Assembly: GCA_000753455.2 (NCBI GenBank)
Contig: LM994670.1
Coordinates: 1,360,133 to 1,400,443 of the forward strand
Length of the DNA: 40,311 nucleotides
DNA from: Clostridium jeddahitimonense
Lineage (GTDB): Bacteria; Bacillota; Clostridia; Clostridiales; Clostridiaceae
Direction: 5' to 3'
A model generated the notes under the pieces. The model made no database searches. It was not told the DNA's origin and worked only from the letters and a program-made list of their open reading frames with translations. Below are positions 34,527 to 40,311 of this stretch, in pieces; position 1 is the first letter of the stretch; each line of letters begins with the position of its first letter. Both the position numbers and the translations under genes were made by a program.

Positions 34527-35225
34527 ATGAATAACTTTTATCAAAAAGAAGTGGAGGAAGTAATAGGTATAAGATTTAATGAACCTAGTTTATTAATAAC
34601 TGCTTTAACCCATTCTTCATATGCTAATCAGCATAGGGATGAAGACTATAATGAAAGACTAGAATTTTTAGGAGATTCTATTCTACAATTATGTATTACT
34701 GAATATCTATTTCTAAATTATAAAGATAAAACAGAAGGTGAATTAACAAAGATTCGTAGTCTAATAGTTTGTGAAAATTCATTATATGAAATTGGTAAGG
34801 AACTTAACTTAGGATATTTTTTAAGAATGAGCAAAGGTGAAGAGCTTACTGGAGGAAGAGAAAGAGTATCTCTTATTGCAGATGCTGTAGAAGCATTAAT
34901 TGCAGCCATATACCTAGATAAAGGATTAGAATTTACTAAGGATTATATTTTAGGTAGATTTGAAAAAATTATTAAAAGAGCTATTAACAATGATATAATA
35001 TTAGACTATAAAACTAAACTTCAAGAATTATTACAAAGAAATGGGGAAATATCTATAGTTTATGAATTAATTAAACATGAGGGACCACCTCATAGGAGAA
35101 AGTTCTTTACTCAATTAATAATTGATAATAAAGAATTTAGTCAAGGCGAGGGTTATAGCAAAAAGGAATCAGAGCAAAATGCTGCCAAATCAGCATTAAA
35201 GATTTTGGAGGATATAAATGAGTAA
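34527..35225 (+). CDS. rnc: Ribonuclease III
   Basis: The 232-residue endonuclease cuts double-stranded RNA, including rRNA precursors. The signature NERLEFLGDS (42-51) carries Glu46 and Asp50; the second acidic pair is Asp119 and Glu122 in ADAVEALIAAIYLDKG. A C-terminal double-stranded RNA-binding domain spans about 160-230 (DYKTKLQELLQRNG to SEQNAAKSALKIL). Its last eight bases overlap the following gene. rnc upstream of smc and ftsY is the standard Firmicute order. Confidence 0.97.
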   Translation: MNNFYQKEVEEVIGIRFNEPSLLITALTHSSYANQHRDEDYNERLEFLGDSILQLCITEYLFLNYKDKTEGELTKIRSLIVCENSLYEIGKELNLGYFLRMSKGEELTGGRERVSLIADAVEALIAAIYLDKGLEFTKDYILGRFEKIIKRAINNDIILDYKTKLQELLQRNGEISIVYELIKHEGPPHRRKFFTQLIIDNKEFSQGEGYSKKESEQNAAKSALKILEDINE

Positions 35226-36252
35226 GAATTATTATATTATACCTATTTTTATATCGCACCAAGGTTGTCCTCATCAATGTGTGTTTTGTAATCAAGATAG
35301 AATAGCTAGAGTAGTTGAAGAGGAAGTTACAGAAAATGATGTTAAAAACACTATAGATGAATATTTAAATACTATAGATGCTAAAGGTGCAACATTAGAG
35401 GTTTCTTTTTTTGGAGGTACATTTACTGCTATACCGGTAAAAAAACAAAAAGAGTTATTAGGTGTGGCTTTAGAATACAAAAATAGAGGTTTAATTCATA
35501 ATATAAGATTATCTACAAGACCTGATGCTATAAATAAGTATATATTAGATTATTTAAAAGAGTATAAGGTAGATATTATTGAGCTTGGTGTTCAATCTTT
35601 AGATGATGAGGTATTAATTAAAGCAGGTAGAGGGCATACTGCAGAACAAGTAAGAGAAGCTTCTAAACTTATAAAAGAATATAATTTCACATTAGGACAT
35701 CAAATAATGCCGGGATTACCTGGAGATACTTTTGAGAGGGATATATATACTGCTAAGACTTCAATTAGTATGAAACCAGATATATGTAGAATATATCCAG
35801 CGCTTATAATAAAAGATACTCCTATGGAAAAGATGTATAATAGAGGAGAATATATTCCATATTCATTAGATGAAGCTGTACATATATCAAGTGAATTATT
35901 AAAGCTTTATAAAGAAGCAAAAGTAAAGGTTATTAGAATAGGACTTCAACCGACAGAGTCTATAACATGGGGAAGGGATATTATAGATGGACCTTTCCAT
36001 CCGGCTTTTAGAGAGCTTGTTGAAGGATATCTAATTTGTAGTACTTTAGAAGAAAAAGCACCTAGGGATAAAGATATTATAATAGAGATTAATAATAAGG
36101 ATATAAGTAAGCTATATACAAATAAGAAAGAGTATTTTAAGAAATTTATTACTAACAGAAGTGGTAAAACTTTTGTTAAAGTAGAAAATAAAGTTAAAAG
36201 AAATAAAGTAAAATTAACTATAATTGAGAAAATAGAAGACTTTAAAATTTAG
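35218..36252 (+). CDS. Elp3-like radical-SAM protein without an acetyltransferase domain
   Basis: The 344-residue product has a radical-SAM CxxxCxxC (Cys17/Cys21/Cys24 in GCPHQCVFC), then SFFGGTFTAIP, LSTRPDAIN, ELGVQSLDDEVL and GHQIMPGLPGDT, all typical of the Elp3/HemN-like branch. It stops before any GNAT (acetyltransferase) domain, so it is not a complete Elp3. Clostridia commonly carry this gene between rnc and smc; its reaction is unknown to me. ATG 35218 lies inside the end of rnc, so translation is probably coupled. A hairpin follows the stop. Confidence 0.88.
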   Translation: MSKNYYIIPIFISHQGCPHQCVFCNQDRIARVVEEEVTENDVKNTIDEYLNTIDAKGATLEVSFFGGTFTAIPVKKQKELLGVALEYKNRGLIHNIRLSTRPDAINKYILDYLKEYKVDIIELGVQSLDDEVLIKAGRGHTAEQVREASKLIKEYNFTLGHQIMPGLPGDTFERDIYTAKTSISMKPDICRIYPALIIKDTPMEKMYNRGEYIPYSLDEAVHISSELLKLYKEAKVKVIRIGLQPTESITWGRDIIDGPFHPAFRELVEGYLICSTLEEKAPRDKDIIIEINNKDISKLYTNKKEYFKKFITNRSGKTFVKVENKVKRNKVKLTIIEKIEDFKI

Positions 36253-36272
36253 TGTAGTTTTATCATTACAAG

Positions 36273-36297
36273 GGAGTTAAGCTTATTGCCTAACTCC
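36273..36297 (+). terminator. Hairpin after the radical-SAM gene
   Basis: GGAGTTAAGC (36273-36282) pairs with GCCTAACTCC (36288-36297) with one mismatch around a TTATT loop. The T-run after it is poor, so it may be an attenuator or a processing site. Confidence 0.5.
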
Positions 36298-36332
36298 TAA
36301 AGTTTTATTATATAAAGATATATGTGTATTTA

Positions 36333-36359
36333 TTGAAATTTTTATATCTTTGCTATAAA
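36333..36359 (+). promoter_or_regulatory. Candidate promoter of the miniprotein-smc-ftsY group
   Basis: TTGAAA (36333-36338) and TATAAA (36354-36359) are 15 bases apart, a short spacing. They lie within and just after a 9-bp inverted repeat, AAAGATATA (36314-36322) and TATATCTTT (36343-36351). Confidence 0.35.
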
Positions 36360-36383
36360 CTAAGAATGAATGGGGTGATAATG

Positions 36384-36476
36384 ATGAAAAAGAAGACTAG
36401 AGATAAGTTAGTTTATATTATTTCAATATTTATGTTGGTAGCATTTATATTAGGATTATTACCAGCGCTTATATAA
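36384..36476 (+). CDS. 30-residue single-pass membrane miniprotein
   Basis: ATG 36384 follows GGGGTG (36372-36377) at a normal distance; ATG 36381 is in frame but too close. The peptide has a basic head (MKKKTRDKL) and then one hydrophobic helix of about 20 residues ending in LLPALI. It looks like the very short DUF4044 or Prli42-type membrane miniproteins of Firmicutes, but the assignment is tentative. The clean ribosome site, charged-head/hydrophobic-tail layout and 19-base gap to smc argue that it is real. Confidence 0.7.
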   Translation: MKKKTRDKLVYIISIFMLVAFILGLLPALI

Positions 36477-36495
36477 ATAGATAAGGAGTGTGCCA

Positions 36496-39400
36496 ATGTT
36501 TTTAAAGTCACTAGAGGTACGTGGATTTAAATCCTTTGCAGATAAAACAGAACTAAACTTCAAAAAAGGTATAACTGCAGTAGTAGGTCCTAATGGGAGT
36601 GGAAAAAGTAATATATCTGATGCGGTTAGATGGGTATTAGGTGAACAAAGTGTTAAAAGCCTGAGAGGTGGAAAAATGGAGGATGTTATATTTGCAGGTA
36701 CTCAATTTAGAAAACCAGTAGGACTAGCACAAGTTTCACTTTGTTTAGATAACTCAGATGGATCACTACCTATTGAATACAATGAGGTAATAGTAACTAG
36801 AAGAATATTTAGATCTGGAGAGACAGAGTATTTAATAAATAAGCAAAAATGTAGGTTAAAAGACATTATAGAATTATTTATGGATACTGGTATAGGTAAA
36901 GAGGGGTATTCACTAATAGGTCAGGGGAAAATAGATGCTATATTAAGTGGAAGACCTGAAGAGAGAAGAGCTTTATTTGAAGAAGCAGCAGGTATTGTTA
37001 AATATAAAGCTAGAAAAGATGAAGCAGAAAAGAAGTTAGACAATACAGAAAATAATCTTATTAGAATAAGGGATATTATATCGACTTATGAAGAGAGGTT
37101 AGGACCTTTAAAGGAAGAAAAGGAAAAAGCTATTAAGTACAAAGCTTTAGCTGAAGAGTTAAAGGTGAAAGAAGTTTCTTTAATAGTATTTCACTTAAAA
37201 AAAGTGAAAGCTGATTTAGAAGTTTTAAGAAAAGATATAGAAGATAGAGAAAATACGATAAGTCTAAAAAGAGAAAATATATTAAAATATAAATCAGAAA
37301 TTCTTTCTTTAGAGGAAGCTATAGAAGAGATTGAAAGAAAGAATAAAGAAGAGCGAGAAAGATATTATAGTGAGAAAGAAGCTATGGCTAAAAATTCAAA
37401 GGACATAGATCTATTCAAAGAAAGAATATCTAACTTTAAAAATTTAATAGTAAAAGAAGAAAAAGATATAGAGGAAATAAATCTTAAGTTAAATGATTTA
37501 AACAATGAAAAAGAAGCTTTAGAAAAAGAGATAGATAGTAAGCTTGAAGAAAGAAGGCAAAAAGAGTTATCTATCAGGGAAATAGAGAACAATATATCTG
37601 AAAATAATAGAGAAATTATTAAAATAGAAGCAGAGTTAAATAAGCTAAAAGATAGTGAATATGAATTTTTATCTAAAAATTCTGAAATAAAAAATAGTAT
37701 TAAGTCTATAGAAAAAGATATAACAAATACAGTTGAACAAAAAGAAGCATTGGTTTTATCTATTAATAATCTTAAAAGTAATTTAACTATTAATATAGCT
37801 ACTATTGAAAAGTTAAGAGAGAATATAGCAAAAACCAAAAAAGATATAAAATCTCTTGAAGAAAATGTGATAGAAATGAAAAAAGAGCTATCTAGGGCAC
37901 ATAGTAAATTGAATCAAAAAGAAAATGGATTAAAGATTCTAACTAAAAATATTAATGGTCTTGAAGCGACACATTCAGCTTTAAGTAATTTAGAAAAGCA
38001 TTATGAAGGATATAATAGAACCGTAAAAAATTTAATGGAGCATATCTTAGCAGGTAAAGTTTCAAATGTTAGTGATATTAAGGTTTTAGGTGAGATATTT
38101 AATGTTGATAAACAATATGAAGTAGCTATAGAAATAGCATTAGGTGCGGCTATATCCAATGTAATAACTAAGAATGACAGAGATGCAAAGCTGTTAATTC
38201 AATATTTAAAATCAAGAAGCTTGGGAAGAGCTACATTTTTACCGCTTAACATAATAAAAGGTAAGAGATTAAATCTGCCTGAAAATCTAAAGAAAATAGA
38301 AGGGTATATAGGAATAGCTTCAGATTTAATAACTGTAGATGATATGTATAAAGATATAGTTGATTATAATCTAGGAAGAACCATAATATCAAAAGATATG
38401 GATTCAGCGCTAGCTATATCAAAAGTTGGTAATCATAACTATAAAATTGTAACTTTAACTGGAGAGGTAATAAATCCTGGGGGAGCTTTAACAGGAGGAA
38501 GTATCCAAGGTAAGAGTAGTAATCTTCTAGGAAGAAAAAGAGAGATAGAAGAGATTGAAGTAAAGGTTGAGAAGTTAAGAGCAGAGTATAGTAAAGAAAA
38601 TGAAATTTTACAAGGTATAAAAAATGATATAAAGAAAATTGATGAAGAGATAATTGATAAAAGAGAGGAAGTTCATCAAAAGAATATTGATTTAACTGTT
38701 TTAGATGGAGAAACAAAAAATCTTGTAATTGAAGGTGAAAAGATTAAAAAGTCATTAGAATATTCAAATGATGATTTAAAGAAGAAAGCTATATTTATTG
38801 ATAATTTAACGAAGCAATTGGAACTTAAAAAGAATGAACTTGACTCTTTAGGCAAAAAAAATTATGAAAGTAAGGAAAAGGTAAAGCTTCTTGAAGAAAC
38901 ATATGAAATAAAGAAAAGAGAGCTAGATATTTTAAAAGAAAAAGCTACTGAAATGAAAATTTCTAGAGCTACTTTAGATGAAAGTATACAAGGTAAGAAA
39001 AATGAACTGTATTCTAAAAGGTCAAATATTGCTGAAAGAGAACAAAATATAAAGAATCTTTTATATGAGATTAATGAAAAGAAAATTAATATTAAAACAT
39101 TAGAAGATGGAATAAATAATAAAACATCTATAATTGAAAAGATTAATGAGAATATAAGAACCTTAGAAGAGATTTTTAAGGAAGATGAAGTAAGAAAGAT
39201 TTCCTATAAAGAGGAATTGAAAGTAAAAGAAACCTTCGCTAACGAAATAATTGAAGAAGTAAGAGTTTTAGAAAATGAATTGAATAAGAGAACAATTCAA
39301 AAGGTAAAACTGGATAGTGAGGAAGAAGGATTATTTAGTAAACTAAATGGAGAAATAAATCTAACATTAGCTGAAGCTATGGAGATAGCTATAGAAATTG

Positions 39401-40053
39401 ATAATGTTTTAAAGATTAAGGAAGAGATAGGAAGATTGAAAGGTAAGATAAGTGCTATAGGCACTGTTAATTTATCTGCAATTTTAGAATATGATGAAGT
39501 TCTAGAAAAATATGAATTTATGTCATCTCAAGAGTTGGATTTAGAACAAGCAAAAAATGAATTATTAGATGTTATAAGTGAAATGACAATTAAGATGCAG
39601 AAGATGTTTAGAGAGAACTTTGAGATATTAAACGAGAACTTTGGAGAAACATTTAGAGAACTATTTAAAGGTGGAACAGCAGAGCTTATATTAGGTGAAG
39701 GTGATGAACTAAATGCTAATATTGTTATAAATGTACAGCCACCAGGTAAAAAACTTCAAAATATTAATCTTATGTCAGGTGGAGAGAAGGTTCTCTCTGC
39801 AATAGCTTTGTTATTTGCGATATTAAAGATGAAACCAACTCCTTTCTGTATATTAGATGAGATTGAAGCGGCACTAGATGATGCGAATGTATTTAGGTAC
39901 GCAGAGTTTTTAAAACAATTCTCGCATAATATACAGTTTGTAGTAATAACACATAGAAAAGGTACTATGGAAGTAAGTGATGTTATGTATGGTGTCACTA
40001 TGGAAGAAAAAGGTATATCTAAAGTTGTTTCAGTAGACTTAACAGAGAATTAG
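36496..40053 (+). CDS. smc: Chromosome segregation ATPase SMC
   Basis: The product is 1185 residues from ATG 36496 after AAGGAGTG; GTG 36490 lies too close to that site. SMC dimers with ScpA/ScpB organise and separate the chromosome. Walker A GPNGSGKS is at 31-38. Two long coiled-coil arms (about 170-500 and 675-1000) flank the hinge (about 515-670, from HYEGYNRTVKNLM to GGALTGG). The ABC signature MSGGEK is near 1093-1098 and Walker B CILDEIEAALDD near 1118-1129. The full length is intact. The ribosome site of ftsY overlaps its stop region. Confidence 0.97.
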   Translation: MFLKSLEVRGFKSFADKTELNFKKGITAVVGPNGSGKSNISDAVRWVLGEQSVKSLRGGKMEDVIFAGTQFRKPVGLAQVSLCLDNSDGSLPIEYNEVIVTRRIFRSGETEYLINKQKCRLKDIIELFMDTGIGKEGYSLIGQGKIDAILSGRPEERRALFEEAAGIVKYKARKDEAEKKLDNTENNLIRIRDIISTYEERLGPLKEEKEKAIKYKALAEELKVKEVSLIVFHLKKVKADLEVLRKDIEDRENTISLKRENILKYKSEILSLEEAIEEIERKNKEERERYYSEKEAMAKNSKDIDLFKERISNFKNLIVKEEKDIEEINLKLNDLNNEKEALEKEIDSKLEERRQKELSIREIENNISENNREIIKIEAELNKLKDSEYEFLSKNSEIKNSIKSIEKDITNTVEQKEALVLSINNLKSNLTINIATIEKLRENIAKTKKDIKSLEENVIEMKKELSRAHSKLNQKENGLKILTKNINGLEATHSALSNLEKHYEGYNRTVKNLMEHILAGKVSNVSDIKVLGEIFNVDKQYEVAIEIALGAAISNVITKNDRDAKLLIQYLKSRSLGRATFLPLNIIKGKRLNLPENLKKIEGYIGIASDLITVDDMYKDIVDYNLGRTIISKDMDSALAISKVGNHNYKIVTLTGEVINPGGALTGGSIQGKSSNLLGRKREIEEIEVKVEKLRAEYSKENEILQGIKNDIKKIDEEIIDKREEVHQKNIDLTVLDGETKNLVIEGEKIKKSLEYSNDDLKKKAIFIDNLTKQLELKKNELDSLGKKNYESKEKVKLLEETYEIKKRELDILKEKATEMKISRATLDESIQGKKNELYSKRSNIAEREQNIKNLLYEINEKKINIKTLEDGINNKTSIIEKINENIRTLEEIFKEDEVRKISYKEELKVKETFANEIIEEVRVLENELNKRTIQKVKLDSEEEGLFSKLNGEINLTLAEAMEIAIEIDNVLKIKEEIGRLKGKISAIGTVNLSAILEYDEVLEKYEFMSSQELDLEQAKNELLDVISEMTIKMQKMFRENFEILNENFGETFRELFKGGTAELILGEGDELNANIVINVQPPGKKLQNINLMSGGEKVLSAIALLFAILKMKPTPFCILDEIEAALDDANVFRYAEFLKQFSHNIQFVVITHRKGTMEVSDVMYGVTMEEKGISKVVSVDLTEN

Positions 40054-40064
40054 GAGGAAAAAGG

Positions 40065-40311
40065 ATGTTTGGAAAATTATTTGATAGTTTAAAAACGGGA
40101 CTAACTAAAACAAGGAATGCTCTAACAGATAAAATAAATGAAACTTTAAAACTTGCTGTTACTATCGATGAAGATTTATATGAGGAACTTGAAGAAATTT
40201 TAATTATGGCTGATATAGGTATGGATACTACTATGGACATAATTGAAAGACTTAAAGAGAAAATAAGAAAAGAAAAGATAAATGATGTTGAAATGGTGCA
40301 GCCTGCTTTAA
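40065..40311 (+). CDS. ftsY: Signal recognition particle receptor FtsY, N-terminal part
   Basis: Eighty-two codons of FtsY are in the window, beginning MFGKLFDSLKTGLTKTRNAL at ATG 40065 with GGAGGAAAAAGG ahead of it. The visible part is the N helical domain (TRNALTDKINE, then LYEELEEILIMADIGMDTTMDII); the GTPase domain lies beyond the window. There is no long acidic A-domain, which is usual for Gram-positives. FtsY docks ribosome-SRP complexes at the membrane. smc-ftsY adjacency is conserved. Confidence 0.95.
   Translation, partial: MFGKLFDSLKTGLTKTRNALTDKINETLKLAVTIDEDLYEELEEILIMADIGMDTTMDIIERLKEKIRKEKINDVEMVQPAL

Noticed and set aside
37365..37838. 157-codon minus-strand ORF inside smc
   Set aside because: It is the reverse of coiled-coil codons, giving a Ser/Phe/Leu-rich sequence typical of shadow ORFs.
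1..40311. Mobile elements, CRISPR arrays, prophage, tRNA or rRNA genes
   Set aside because: No transposase, integrase, regularly spaced repeats or RNA-gene sequence was recognised anywhere in the window.

Overview
This window is a stretch of core chromosome from an AT-rich, endospore-forming Firmicute, most likely Clostridium sensu stricto. The reasons are the strong AT bias, purine-rich Shine-Dalgarno sites before almost every gene, three sporulation genes (spoIVA, spoVM, ylbJ), a Clostridium-style pta-ackA pair, and gene order that matches the Bacillus/Clostridium consensus. I cannot name the species. I see no tRNA, rRNA, CRISPR array, insertion sequence, prophage or transfer boundary, and no gene-free stretch longer than 300 bases.

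Layout. (1) 1-5711 is a series of short units: the end of gpsA, spoIVA, a small PBECR-like nuclease-fold gene behind a long inverted repeat, a cytosolic asparaginase, and a purine-type NCS2 permease with a structured promoter/leader. (2) 5875-18543 is a long plus-strand housekeeping series: yloC, remA, gmk, rpoZ, coaBC, priA, def, fmt, a YugP-type metalloprotease, rsmB, rlmN, prpC and prkC. (3) 18725-20876 is rsgA-rpe-thiN, followed by the 23-codon spoVM gene. rpmB is on the opposite strand, sharing a two-way terminator with spoVM. (4) 21562-27322 is yloU-fakA, recG, rsmD, coaD and a coiled-coil gene. (5) 27308-29741 is a minus-strand island, tmcAL-ylbJ, convergent with and slightly overlapping the preceding gene. 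(6) 29958-32184 is pta-ackA (acetate and ATP formation). (7) 32353-end is yceD-rpmF-plsX-acpP-rnc, a radical-SAM gene, a 30-residue membrane miniprotein, smc and the start of ftsY.

The genes form coherent groups. Formylated initiator Met handling and N-terminal processing: fmt, def. RNA and ribosome modification: rsmB, rlmN, rsmD, rsgA, tmcAL, yloC, rnc. Coenzyme A and lipid supply: coaBC, coaD, fakA, plsX, acpP. A PP2C phosphatase/PASTA kinase pair senses the cell wall. Spore coat morphogenesis uses SpoVM and SpoIVA, whose genes are both here about 18 kb apart.

No large undescribed multi-gene system is visible. The points most worth a second look are regulatory or small: the PBECR-like gene with its 16-bp inverted repeat; the 14-bp inverted repeat and alternative pairings upstream of the purine permease; a terminator-like hairpin just before spoVM with a candidate sporulation promoter in its loop; a perfect 30-nt palindrome with a T-run inside ylbJ; the leaders of pta and yceD with possible tiny ORFs; and the miniprotein before smc.
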